Source: Chloroflexota bacterium (lineage in GTDB: Bacteria; Chloroflexota; Anaerolineae; Promineifilales; Promineifilaceae). Taken from it: a stretch of 64,000 nt of DNA. Location of the stretch: assembly GCA_024275635.1 (NCBI GenBank), contig JAJRYT010000012.1, positions 1 to 64,000 of the forward strand. Direction: 5' to 3'. This document shows positions 29,442-38,622 of the stretch, in pieces. A model generated the notes under the pieces. That model was not told the DNA's origin, searched no databases, and saw nothing but the letters and a program-made list of their open reading frames with translations. How positions within the stretch are numbered: position 1 is the first letter of the stretch; every line of letters begins with the position of its first letter. Both the position numbers and the translations under genes were made by a program.

Positions 29442-31397
29442 TTAAGGCGGCGGCGGGCCACCCGGGTGGCAGGCTGTGCAATCCTCAGTGTTCCCGTTGT
29501 TACGCGGTCTGTAACGCTCAGGGGTGTGATTTTCCGCATGGCAGCCCAAATACCAGTTGCCCCGATCCTGACCTGTGTCAAACCAGAACGATGTGCCGGC
29601 GTCACGGCCGTTAAGATATTGGAAATCAAAGCCGTTCCGAACCGCAAACTCAAAGTTGATCACCCCCTGCTCGCCACTGTCAAACGGCGCGTGGGCGTCA
29701 TGGCAGGTAATACAGGATGAATCTTCCTTTGACACATGCAACTCATGTCGTTTATCGAAGGCGTTCTGTTGCCCAATAACTTCATTTTCTACGTGACATT
29801 GCCAGCAAAGTTGGTAATCGGCCGTATTATAAACGTTGTAGTCGTTGGTTACGTACTCCTCCGGCATAAGCGTGTTGTAGGAGGAACCGTGCGCATCGTG
29901 GCAGTGACTACAGCCGTAATTGCCCAGCAGATTATCGTGGCTTGAATTGACATAAGCCGACTTATCGTAACCTGTGCCCAGCGTGGAAGTCGGGAAGGTG
30001 ACGCCCGCCGGCGGCGCGCCATCGTGGCAGGTAAGGCAGAAGCCGGTATCGCTCCCCGTCCAGAGTAGTTGGGTATCGTCGGGATCGGAAATTTTGTTGC
30101 CGTTGTTATTGGCGTGCGGATTGTGGCAGTTGACGCACTCCACGAACTGGCCGCCTTGCGGATCATCGGCGCTGACGTTGTGATGGGACGTTTGGTTGAA
30201 TTGGGCCTGAATGTTTATCACCGTGCTGCTGCCATCGTGACATTGATAACAGAACCGTTCCTCTTCTTGCAAAGGATCGGCCGGGCTGCCGTCGGGAACC
30301 GCGTCCCAGGGCGCCAGCAGGTTTGTTTTGTTGGAACCATGACTATTGTCGTGGCAGTCAAAACAGGTCGAGCCGCTGTCTGTCTTATGGGCGGCGGCCG
30401 TCCACAGCGCGTTGTCCACCACAGGCGGCATCAACCCATCATTGAACGGCGGCAGGCCGCCAGCGCCGTCATTGTCGTGGCAGGCCAGGCAAAATGGTTC
30501 CAGTTTGGCCGCTTCCACCGGGTTCGTCCGGGGATTATCAACCAGTGTGATCACGTTGCCCGGATTATCCACGTCATATAGCTGCACCTGCCCCATCTGG
30601 TGGTTGTCGGTGAAGTGGCAGGTCGTACAATCATCATCTTCTACCGATCCCTGGACGTGATGGCTGGCATTAGAAAATTCGCTGACGATAGCTCTACGGC
30701 CGTTAACCGGCACGCCATCCCCGTTATCCTGAGGGATAGAATGGCAGCCCACGCAAAGACCCACAGGCATAAAGCCATCGCCCGTGTACAAATCCTGATC
30801 CAGGCTGTGCGCATGGCAAACAGTACAATCCATCGCCGTGAAATCATCGCCCCCCAGATGATTGGCTCCCCCCACATGACCGCTCATAGGAAATCCAGCG
30901 TTACTGCTGTTGTTGTGACAGGTGACACAGATACGACTATTGACCTGGCTCACGCCATCATCAAAAGAATTCATGCCCTCCCGGGCCGAAAAGCGTATCG
31001 GCCCGGCGGTCACAGGAGATGCGCCAGTGCGTACCAGGACATACTCTTTAATGATAGACAGGGTGGACGCATTCCCGTGCGGCTCGTGACACTGCGTACA
31101 GGCCAGACTAAAAGCAGCCTCGGCGCTGTTAGCAAAATCGGTGTTGGCGTGTGTGGAAACCACAGGTGTGAGTGACGCCCCGGTCCCATTATGGCAGGCA
31201 TAACAAAACGCATTGCCGGACACGCTGACGTTCAACAAACGCGGCCCGGGCGCAGTATGGGTCCGATGGCAGGCGGCACAGGCGTCAGTTGTGGCCGCAA
31301 AGCCGCCGTGCGGCCCCGCATCTGCCAGCACGACGCTGGAAAAAGCAACAACAATGAACAACCCAATGGCCACCCACCCAAAGACCTTATACCTCAT
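29442..31397 (-). CDS. Secreted multihaem cytochrome c, 16 CxxCH motifs
   Basis: A 651-residue exported cytochrome. The signal peptide is residues 1-25 (FIVVAFSSVVLADA). The shared N-terminal module GPHGGFAATTDACAACHRTHTA follows. I count 16 CxxCH motifs, many as paired CxxCH with HDAHGS-type distal histidines, the doubled-CxxCH family. The C-terminus ends CTACHPGGPPPP; no membrane anchor is visible. The start overlaps the end of the upstream cytochrome gene by four bases. It probably conducts electrons outside the membrane; partner and final acceptor cannot be told. Confidence 0.9.
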   Translation of the reverse strand: MRYKVFGWVAIGLFIVVAFSSVVLADAGPHGGFAATTDACAACHRTHTAPGPRLLNVSVSGNAFCYACHNGTGASLTPVVSTHANTDFANSAEAAFSLACTQCHEPHGNASTLSIIKEYVLVRTGASPVTAGPIRFSAREGMNSFDDGVSQVNSRICVTCHNNSSNAGFPMSGHVGGANHLGGDDFTAMDCTVCHAHSLDQDLYTGDGFMPVGLCVGCHSIPQDNGDGVPVNGRRAIVSEFSNASHHVQGSVEDDDCTTCHFTDNHQMGQVQLYDVDNPGNVITLVDNPRTNPVEAAKLEPFCLACHDNDGAGGLPPFNDGLMPPVVDNALWTAAAHKTDSGSTCFDCHDNSHGSNKTNLLAPWDAVPDGSPADPLQEEERFCYQCHDGSSTVINIQAQFNQTSHHNVSADDPQGGQFVECVNCHNPHANNNGNKISDPDDTQLLWTGSDTGFCLTCHDGAPPAGVTFPTSTLGTGYDKSAYVNSSHDNLLGNYGCSHCHDAHGSSYNTLMPEEYVTNDYNVYNTADYQLCWQCHVENEVIGQQNAFDKRHELHVSKEDSSCITCHDAHAPFDSGEQGVINFEFAVRNGFDFQYLNGRDAGTSFWFDTGQDRGNWYLGCHAENHTPERYRPRNNGNTEDCTACHPGGPPPP

Positions 31398-33397
31398 TGA
31401 TTAGCCCTGTGTCCATTTCCGTGACAACTCATGCAAGTTTTACCGGCCAGATTTTGGGCGCTGTGCGTCCCCGCGAACTGCTGAGCGCTATTTACCGTTG
31501 TGGCCACGCCAGCTAACGTTGGCGGCGGCATCCCATACCGGTGGCACAGGTCACATTCATTTGTCCAATGACGGTACGGCGTGCCCCATTGGACATAGGT
31601 CTGTAATTTATGACAGCCCACGTTGGCGCAGCTCTTCTCGCCGGGCGTGTAAACAGCCCCGTACAGGTCGTAAACCGTGTTCCCAGACCAACCGGCATAA
31701 ACGATATCGTTGACGGTATCGAAAACGACGTCGCGCTGCCCGTTGGCGTGCATCACGCGGCTGGCAAGCGGCACAGGATCATAGGTGGTCACATCGGCGG
31801 CATCGCGCGACCATGTGTTGGCGGCGGTGATTTCGCCATAGTGGCAGGTGCGGCACGACAGCGGTTCAAAACCCATATTCCAGGCGTGCAAGTTGCCGTA
31901 CCCCTGGTCGCCAATCCATTGATGCGTGTTGCCCACGCCCGCTTCCACGTCGGGAACGGCCGTTAACAACGGAAATTCATGACAAGAGACACAATCTGTG
32001 ATTTGTCCGCCGTTCCAGGCTGGCGTCGTGCGGTAAATCTGTGTTTCAGCCACCGTATACGGATCATAAGTTAGATTGCCGTATGCGTCGAAAATATAGT
32101 TGCCGTTACTGTCTACCAGATACGACCCCACCGGGCCAGACGTCACCTGAAGACCGCTGTGGCAATAGACGTTGTTGCAACTGCCACCGGCATAAGCGGC
32201 GGCGGCTCCGTTTTGCGATTTAAGCGAACCAGCCGGCGCGCCAGCAGGCGATAAATCTACGTCTACGCTCCCATTTTGATGTTGATTGACGTCGGTGGGA
32301 TGACATTCACCGCAACCGTACTGGTAATCGGCGTCCGTGGCAAAACTCCCTGTCAGGCCATACCCTACGCTGTCCGTTCCGGCGTGCGTAGCATGCGCCC
32401 CAGTTTGAGGCGGCGCGCCATGACAGGCGTCGCAGGCCCCGCCGCTGATGGAACCGTCGTCTTTTAGATGGCAGTAGGCGCAAACGCCCCGATTATTCAG
32501 GCGTAGGAGTGAACTACGGCCGTTTCCATCCGGTAAAGTCGCGCCATCAGGCCACTGTACCGACCCGGAATAGAAGCCCATCGTCGCCGAAGAGCCATGC
32601 GCTACATGGCATTTGACACAGCTCACATTCGTCGTGCTGTGCCGGTAGGAAAAAATGGGGTCGCCGGAATCCGTATGGCCGCTGCCGCTTGGAGCCAGGT
32701 AGCGCGTATGGCACTGACTGCACCAAGAAGCCAGTGAGGGCGCGATAGCGCCATATGTTTCGCTGATGTAATCATTGGCGGCGGCAACGGTATAAGTCTT
32801 TGTTATCTCATCCGTGACGACGATGGAAGCTGCAGCTCCAGAATCAACAGGGATGGGTCGCAAGATGCGATAAGCGCCGCCGCCATGCGGATCATGACAA
32901 GAAACACAGGATAAACTAAAATCAGCCGCACCCGCCCCAGAGCCAATGTTTCCATTCCCCCAAACCGTGCCTACGCTGCCATCTACTAAGTGATAAGATG
33001 TTGTCGCCGTAAGCGCGGCCACAGTTGAGGTCAAAGCATCAGTGTCCATAAGAGCATTCGTAAAACCGCCGCCCTTTAACCCCTGGTTAACGACGCCTTC
33101 GGCGGGGGATTCGGCAGCAAAATCTCGTTCCAGGTAAATACCGTCAACCACATTGGTGTCGGCGCCGGTAGCGGCGCTGCCATGGCAGGTATAGCACAGA
33201 CCGGGAACGGCGCTAAGCAGCAGATTGGGGGCAGGAGCGGTATGCGCCCGGTGACAACCGGCACAGGCATCCGTGGTGGCGCTGTAACTCCCATGCGGGC
33301 CATTATCGGCCAACGCAGCGCCGGTTATCAATGCCAACAAAATAGCCATTCCCCCTATAATAGGAAGCAAGCGACGTATCACCGAGTGCAGTTTCAT
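31394..33397 (-). CDS. Secreted multihaem cytochrome c with CxxCH and CX4CH motifs
   Basis: A 667-residue exported cytochrome. The signal peptide is in MKLHSVIRRLLPIIGGMAILLALITGAALA, followed by the shared module GPHGSYSATTDACAGCHRAHTA. I count 12 CxxCH and two CX4CH sites (CNNVYCH, CANVGCH), a mixture known in Geobacter-type cytochromes. The ATG at 33397 follows GAGG; the open frame extends 20 codons further without ribosome site. The first 300 residues are closely related to the next upstream gene, at DNA level too. Confidence 0.9.
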   Translation of the reverse strand: MKLHSVIRRLLPIIGGMAILLALITGAALADNGPHGSYSATTDACAGCHRAHTAPAPNLLLSAVPGLCYTCHGSAATGADTNVVDGIYLERDFAAESPAEGVVNQGLKGGGFTNALMDTDALTSTVAALTATTSYHLVDGSVGTVWGNGNIGSGAGAADFSLSCVSCHDPHGGGAYRILRPIPVDSGAAASIVVTDEITKTYTVAAANDYISETYGAIAPSLASWCSQCHTRYLAPSGSGHTDSGDPIFSYRHSTTNVSCVKCHVAHGSSATMGFYSGSVQWPDGATLPDGNGRSSLLRLNNRGVCAYCHLKDDGSISGGACDACHGAPPQTGAHATHAGTDSVGYGLTGSFATDADYQYGCGECHPTDVNQHQNGSVDVDLSPAGAPAGSLKSQNGAAAAYAGGSCNNVYCHSGLQVTSGPVGSYLVDSNGNYIFDAYGNLTYDPYTVAETQIYRTTPAWNGGQITDCVSCHEFPLLTAVPDVEAGVGNTHQWIGDQGYGNLHAWNMGFEPLSCRTCHYGEITAANTWSRDAADVTTYDPVPLASRVMHANGQRDVVFDTVNDIVYAGWSGNTVYDLYGAVYTPGEKSCANVGCHKLQTYVQWGTPYRHWTNECDLCHRYGMPPPTLAGVATTVNSAQQFAGTHSAQNLAGKTCMSCHGNGHRANQ

Positions 33398-33456
33398 TGT
33401 CGTTTCCTCATTCTCGATTTTCCCGGAGACGGCCCATTTTCGGGAAAATGTAACCA

Positions 33457-35979
33457 TTAGTACGTTTTTGGATCGTGCAGCTTACCGTGACAATTAATAT
33501 AACAACTGCCGGGCTGGTATGCAGTCGTGCCCATATTGCCAGCTATATACGAAATGTCATATCCATTATTGATGGCAAACTCAAAATTAATCAGCCCATC
33601 CTCCCCACCCTGATGCGGCGCGTGGGCATCGTGGCACATGATACAAGAAGCGCCCTCCTTGATGACATGTTTTTCATGTTCGCCAAAAACGTTATCTGCG
33701 AAAAGAACATTATTGGCATCGTGGCATGTCCAGCAGAGAGCATAATCCGTTGTGTAATCGGTATACAGACCTACTATGGGCGTACCAGCAGCCACAATCT
33801 GGCAGGGATTGCCCGGAACAGGAGCCACGCCAGTACCAAAGGTGATATAGCATGTCTCACCGCCGGTGGTGTTGAACTGCACCCATCCGTTGGCGCTGCT
33901 GGTCACACCGTCAAACTTCAATTCAACAACACGCACATCCCCACTGTTCATCGTCTCATTTGGATTGATGTTCAACAAGGTTCCAGATGGATCCGGGCCA
34001 GCCTTCCACACGCTATTATTGTCTATCTTCACATCCTTAATGCCAGCGCCGCCGCCAGCATCCCAGGCGACTCTCATGGTATCTATGGTCACAGCGCCAG
34101 CTGCATCATTCCTCATCTGGAAGGTGATAGATTTATCATTGCTAGGCCCTCTGGCAGCCAGGTCATAATTGGTAAGCAATGTAGACAGGTTGGGCGAACC
34201 GTGCTGGTCGTGGCAGGCGCGGCAGCTATCTGTTGTACCGGCCGGACCGCTGGCAATATTGTCGTGCGTAGAGCCAACAAAGGTGGATTTGTCGTAACCG
34301 GTGCAGTTGGTCGTACCCGGGAACGTAATGCCGCCGGGCGGAACGCCATCGTGACAGGTCTGGCAGAAATCTTCCTGGCTTCCCGCCCAGAGCGTGGCGG
34401 CGCCGGTATCTGGGTTTGCCAGCTTATTGGCGCCATTCGCTAGATGGGGGTTATGACAGGTGGTACATTCCATATATTCACCATCTGGATCGACCACGCT
34501 GATATTGTGGTGGCTTGGTTGGGCAAACTGCGCCTGGATGTCAACGGCCGCCGGGCCGCTGGCGCCGTGACAACGATAACAGAACCCTTCTTCTTCCAGC
34601 ATGGGATCGCCGGGAACTGCGCCACTGGCCGCAGCATCCCAGGGATCGAGGATACTCACCTTGTTGGAACCATGCCCATTCGTATGGCAACCGGAACAGG
34701 AGGTTATATTTTGATGGGAAGCCGCGTTCCAGGCTGTCTGATCTACTACCGGTGGCATGATGGCATCGCTGAAAGGGGAAAACCCACCAGCGCCATTACC
34801 GTCGTGGCAGGCCAAGCAGAACGGCTCCAGTGAAGCCGGGGTGTTATCGTAAATGATGGCGCTGCCATTATCTACATTGAGCAAATTGACTGTGCCTGAC
34901 TGGTGCGAATTGTTGTTGTGGCAAACGATACAGTCGTCGTTTTGGACAATGCCATTGACATGATGTGATGTCAATTCAAAATCTGCGCCTGCGCCTATAA
35001 TTTGCCGTCGGGCGCTGAGAGGCTGGTTATGACAGGCAACGCAAAGGCTGTTATCAACGGTACCGCTACTATTGACATGGCAGGCATAGCAAATCAGACG
35101 ATTATCCAGGCGCAATAAGGAACTGCGGCCATTGTCGCTGGCGGCGGTGGCGCCATCCGGGAATTGTACCCTCGTACCGGCCAGGGGAGTCATTGTGGCT
35201 GATGTGCCGTGGGCCACATGACACCGGACACAGGATACGTTGTCAGTGGCATGGCGGTAGGCAAAGATAGCGTCCCCCGAGTCAGTATGGCCGCTGCCGC
35301 TGGCAGCCTTATACCGGGTATGACACTGGCTGCACCAATCCGTCATTTGCGTAGATATAGTATTGTAGTTCTCATCGGCATAATTGCCGGCGCTGCTGGC
35401 GATGGTGTAGTTTTTGGCTGCCTCATCCGTCACGGAGACCGTTTCTGCTGCTCCTGAACCGGTGGGAACGGGGCGCAAACTGCGATAAGCGCCCGAACCA
35501 TGCGGGTCGTGGCAGGAGACGCAGGATAATGCAGCGCCTGTGCCTGGCCCAGAACCAATGGCGCCGTTCCCCCAGATGGTGGGTGTGCTGCCATCGTGGC
35601 TGGAAGTAACGGCCGTGCTGACAAAAACGGCATCGCTGTCTGTATCCATAAGCGCGTTTGAAAAGCCGCCCCCCTTCAAACCCCGGTTAACCATGCCTTC
35701 GGCGGGAAATTCGGTAACAAAATCTCGTTCCAGGTAAATGCCGTCAACCACATTTGTGTCAGCGCCGGTAGCGGCGCTGCCATGACAGGTGTAGCACAGA
35801 CCGGGGACGGTATTAAGCAGCAGATTGGGTGCAGAAGCGGTATGCGTCCGGTGACAACCGGCACAGGCGTCGGTTGTGGCTGTGTAGCCGCCGTGCGGGC
35901 CGTTATCGGCCATGACCATACCGACAGGCACACTTAACAACGCCAATAAACTGATGGCTATTAGCAAGCGCGCTTTCAT
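33457..35979 (-). CDS. Secreted multihaem cytochrome c, 16 CxxCH motifs and an inserted beta-sandwich
   Basis: An 840-residue exported cytochrome with a signal peptide (LLIAISLLALLSVPVGMVMA) and the shared module GPHGGYTATTDACAGCHRTHTA. I count 16 CxxCH plus a CX3CH (CYINCH) at the end. Between haem sites 14 and 15 (about residues 603-726) is a segment without haem motifs (SITFQMRNDAAGAVTIDTMR ... VRVVELKFDGVTSSANGWVQF) that reads as an immunoglobulin-like beta-sandwich. The C-terminal GLINFEFAINNGYDISY repeats a motif found in the 651-residue paralogue. Confidence 0.9.
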   Translation of the reverse strand: MKARLLIAISLLALLSVPVGMVMADNGPHGGYTATTDACAGCHRTHTASAPNLLLNTVPGLCYTCHGSAATGADTNVVDGIYLERDFVTEFPAEGMVNRGLKGGGFSNALMDTDSDAVFVSTAVTSSHDGSTPTIWGNGAIGSGPGTGAALSCVSCHDPHGSGAYRSLRPVPTGSGAAETVSVTDEAAKNYTIASSAGNYADENYNTISTQMTDWCSQCHTRYKAASGSGHTDSGDAIFAYRHATDNVSCVRCHVAHGTSATMTPLAGTRVQFPDGATAASDNGRSSLLRLDNRLICYACHVNSSGTVDNSLCVACHNQPLSARRQIIGAGADFELTSHHVNGIVQNDDCIVCHNNNSHQSGTVNLLNVDNGSAIIYDNTPASLEPFCLACHDGNGAGGFSPFSDAIMPPVVDQTAWNAASHQNITSCSGCHTNGHGSNKVSILDPWDAAASGAVPGDPMLEEEGFCYRCHGASGPAAVDIQAQFAQPSHHNISVVDPDGEYMECTTCHNPHLANGANKLANPDTGAATLWAGSQEDFCQTCHDGVPPGGITFPGTTNCTGYDKSTFVGSTHDNIASGPAGTTDSCRACHDQHGSPNLSTLLTNYDLAARGPSNDKSITFQMRNDAAGAVTIDTMRVAWDAGGGAGIKDVKIDNNSVWKAGPDPSGTLLNINPNETMNSGDVRVVELKFDGVTSSANGWVQFNTTGGETCYITFGTGVAPVPGNPCQIVAAGTPIVGLYTDYTTDYALCWTCHDANNVLFADNVFGEHEKHVIKEGASCIMCHDAHAPHQGGEDGLINFEFAINNGYDISYIAGNMGTTAYQPGSCYINCHGKLHDPKTY

Positions 35980-36008
35980 CGCTACGTAGGCTCCATTCCT
36001 CGGCAGAT

Positions 36009-36032
36009 CTCCTCGCCTTTACCAGCGAGGAG
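36009..36032. terminator. Hairpin between two cytochrome genes
   Basis: CTCCTCGC (36009-36016) and GCGAGGAG (36025-36032) form a perfect 8-bp stem with an 8-base loop. There is no U-tract, so it may be a processing or stability hairpin. A second inverted pair, GGAATCC/GGATTCC (about 36090 and 36124), follows in the same 160-base gap. Confidence 0.55.
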
Positions 36033-36142
36033 AATGCTGCCATGTTAGTCAAGCGTTGATACAAAAGGTAGAATACGGGTGATGGGGGCGGGAATCCTCC
36101 GGCGGGTCGCCAACCTAAACCAGGGGATTCCTCGCCCTCACA

Positions 36143-37126
36143 CTATTTCTGGTGGCAGACTTCACAAACGCCGCGGTTGTCTAGCCGCAGCAATGCGCTG
36201 TCGCCGCTGGGAATAGCTCCAGCCCCAAGACCAGGGCCGAACGGATCGTAGCTACCAGCGGCAAAGCCGCTCATCTGGGCGGCCGTACCGTGTGACATAT
36301 GGCAAGTGCTGCAAACCACCCGCCCAAAGGCCGGGGCAGTTTCAGCCAACGGTAGAGTGTAGCCGCCAAAGCCAATCGCTTCCGGGTTGACGTTGGCGCC
36401 GCCGTAGCTGTAGTTCATGTCAATGTCATGCGCGTAGCCGCCGCTAGCAGCCACTACTGGGTCGCTGCCGGAACCGCCTGTAGTCACATGATAGGCGCTA
36501 TGGCAAGCGGCACAAACAGAACTCATGCCGGTTCCCCACTGCTCGGTATCGTAATCTTTGGCTGCGCCCTCGTCCACCTGTTGTACGGCAACCGCGTTCC
36601 CGTTGATGGTTGCTTTGAGGATGCGGTAGTTGGGCGAACCATGCGGGTCATGGCATGAGGCACAAGAGAGATTACCTGCGGCGAGGTTGGCCGTAACGCC
36701 ACGGTTTACGCCGTTACCCCACGCGGCAGCGGTTGTTCCATCGGCATTATGGGTAGATGATACGGCCGTGAGGCCGTAGTTGACAAAACCGCCGCCAAGC
36801 AAGGGAGCATTGTCGGGCGTATTAGTCGCACCAACATCTCCATTCGCGCCACCAGGGGCGTCGTCGCGGCTGGAGAGATAGAGACCATCGTCTACATTGG
36901 TATTGGCGCCAGCTCCTGCTGACCCGTGACAGGTTACGCATAAGTCGTAAGTGCTGTTGGCGAGAAGCAGCCGGGGGCCGGGGGCCGTATGCGCCCTATG
37001 ACAACCGGCGCAAGCATCGGTCGTGGCCGAGTAGCCGCCGTGCGGCCCGCCATTGGCTGATGCTAAACTAACGGTGGAAACCATCGCCACTAACACCAGT
37101 ACGAATACAAAAAGATACTTTTTCAT
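36143..37126 (-). CDS. Secreted hexahaem cytochrome c
   Basis: 327 residues: signal peptide MKKYLFVFVLVLVAMVSTVSLASA, the shared module GPHGGYSATTDACAGCHRAHTA, and six CxxCH motifs, the last at the very C-terminus (GVCEVCHQK). It is the shortest of the four related cytochromes and equals the N-terminal third of the longer ones, so it may represent the ancestral unit or a truncated copy. Start ATG 37126 follows AAGGAGGAC. It is the first cytochrome after the palindrome at 37158. Confidence 0.9.
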   Translation of the reverse strand: MKKYLFVFVLVLVAMVSTVSLASANGGPHGGYSATTDACAGCHRAHTAPGPRLLLANSTYDLCVTCHGSAGAGANTNVDDGLYLSSRDDAPGGANGDVGATNTPDNAPLLGGGFVNYGLTAVSSTHNADGTTAAAWGNGVNRGVTANLAAGNLSCASCHDPHGSPNYRILKATINGNAVAVQQVDEGAAKDYDTEQWGTGMSSVCAACHSAYHVTTGGSGSDPVVAASGGYAHDIDMNYSYGGANVNPEAIGFGGYTLPLAETAPAFGRVVCSTCHMSHGTAAQMSGFAAGSYDPFGPGLGAGAIPSGDSALLRLDNRGVCEVCHQK

Positions 37127-37157
37127 TTTATTATGTCCTCCTTATGAACAATAATGA

Positions 37158-37177
37158 TTTTCAGGTATACCTGAAAA
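37158..37177. promoter_or_regulatory. Perfect 20-bp palindrome upstream of the hexahaem cytochrome gene
   Basis: TTTTCAGGTATACCTGAAAA is its own reverse complement. It lies 31 bases before the cytochrome ATG and about 75 bases after the NHL-protein stop. It could be an operator for a dimeric regulator or a hairpin in the transcript. Confidence 0.6.
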
Positions 37178-37195
37178 GTACCGTTGAGTCGCTGT

Positions 37196-37228
37196 TTAAG
37201 ACGTTTGTTCGCTTGACATCACCTCCTT
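37196..37228 (-). other. Perfect anti-16S Shine-Dalgarno with a seven-codon frame
   Basis: On the minus strand AAGGAGGTGAT (37228-37218) matches the full 3' end of 16S rRNA. ATG follows within the match and opens a frame of seven codons, MSSEQTS, then TAA (37198-37196). The spacing is shorter than normal, so translation is doubtful. It may be a leader peptide, a ribosome-standby site or an accident. Confidence 0.35.
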
Positions 37229-37252
37229 AATGTTGGCTCTAATAGCCGATTG

Positions 37253-38605
37253 CTAATAAGACCAAACCTGCACGCGGTTGTTTTCACGATCTATGACATA
37301 TAAACGCCCGCTTTCATCTACTACGATGTCATTGGGGTAGTTGAACAATCCGTCGTCTATTCCCCAATCGCCAAAAGCGTATAAGAAACCCGGCTCGGAG
37401 CCAGAAACATCGTATACTTTGACGTTTTGCCCGACAGCATCTATCACGAACAAACGATCTCGTTGGTCTATGAAGATGCCGCGCGGCAAACTGAGCGCCC
37501 CATCGGCGGGACCGCCGCCAAAGTTAAACAAGAACTCTCTTTTCTCGCCCCAGACAGAGATACGGCCGTTATTGCCATCCGATACATACACGCGCCCCTG
37601 AGAATCCGTTGCCACTGCATTGGGAAAAAGGAACTCGCCTTTGCCCTGGCCCGACTTGCCAAAATCAGACTTCAACAAGTCAACGCCTTGCCAGGAGACC
37701 AGAATCGGCTCATCCGGCACAGAAAACTCCAGAGTACGATTGTGGTCTTCCACCACATCCGTCACAAACATCGTGTTATTGGCGTCAATATGAATACCAA
37801 GCGGCGACCAATTAATAAGCGATCGCGGCCCAGGTAATATCTGCTCGTCCGCATCTACGGCCTGGTAAAAAACATTATCTTGAAAAATGTTGTACGAATA
37901 GGTCGTTCCCAGGAGCAAACCGCCAATATGCTGATCAACATAGCTGCTTAAGCTTAAATCGGGCATCAATATCATATCCAGATAACTGCCGTCACTGCCG
38001 TACATATAAATAGCATGTTGCAAACGATCGGTAACGAATAGACGGCCGTCGCTATCAGTCGCCAGATAAACCGGCGACCGTTCGCCGGAGCGCGTACGCG
38101 GCGGCGCAATAGAATCAATTTCATTACCGTCACGATCAAACACACGCACCAGCCGCTCCCCGCCAGTCTCGGACACATAAATACGGTCGCCTTGTGGAGA
38201 CAACGCTACACCCACCGGTCTATCCATCCCATAGAAAGAAAAAAGATAATGGGGCGGATAATGAACCTCTGCTTGAGGAATGATCATATCCGGCAGCGGT
38301 TTCGGTTGCTGCAAATAGCGGCAAAACAAAGCGGAAAAACCGCATAAGAACAGCAGCAAAATCAACAAAAGCAGCAGCAATTTTCGGCGACGCTTTTCTT
38401 CCTCGTCAACCTCGTCAAACGCCTCATCATCATTTTCCGACAGCTCTAAAAGCGTTTGGGCAGCCTCATCAACCGCCGCGTTATCTGGAAATGGCTTCTC
38501 GCCAGCTTCCATTGCCACATTTTCAATATCGTCCGCAAGCGTTTCGACGACGCTCAGAGATTCATTTGTATTTAATTCCATTGGGTCAGACTTCGGCTGA
38601 ATCAT
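37253..38605 (-). CDS. NHL-repeat beta-propeller protein, membrane anchored
   Basis: About 450 residues: an acidic cytoplasmic N-terminus (to about 75), a single membrane segment (LLLLLLILLLFLCGFSALFC), then an exported six-bladed NHL propeller with repeats such as PVGVALSPQGDRIYVSETGGERLVRVF, AVATDSQGRVYVSDGNNGRISVW and DIVVDESGRLYVIDRENNRVQVW. NHL proteins commonly lie next to multihaem cytochromes, probably as docking or assembly partners. Start ATG 38605 follows GAGGT; an upstream TTG is open. The gap to the TPR gene is short. Confidence 0.87.
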   Translation of the reverse strand: MIQPKSDPMELNTNESLSVVETLADDIENVAMEAGEKPFPDNAAVDEAAQTLLELSENDDEAFDEVDEEEKRRRKLLLLLLILLLFLCGFSALFCRYLQQPKPLPDMIIPQAEVHYPPHYLFSFYGMDRPVGVALSPQGDRIYVSETGGERLVRVFDRDGNEIDSIAPPRTRSGERSPVYLATDSDGRLFVTDRLQHAIYMYGSDGSYLDMILMPDLSLSSYVDQHIGGLLLGTTYSYNIFQDNVFYQAVDADEQILPGPRSLINWSPLGIHIDANNTMFVTDVVEDHNRTLEFSVPDEPILVSWQGVDLLKSDFGKSGQGKGEFLFPNAVATDSQGRVYVSDGNNGRISVWGEKREFLFNFGGGPADGALSLPRGIFIDQRDRLFVIDAVGQNVKVYDVSGSEPGFLYAFGDWGIDDGLFNYPNDIVVDESGRLYVIDRENNRVQVWSY

Positions 38606-38622
38606 GATGGTAGACCTCAAAC

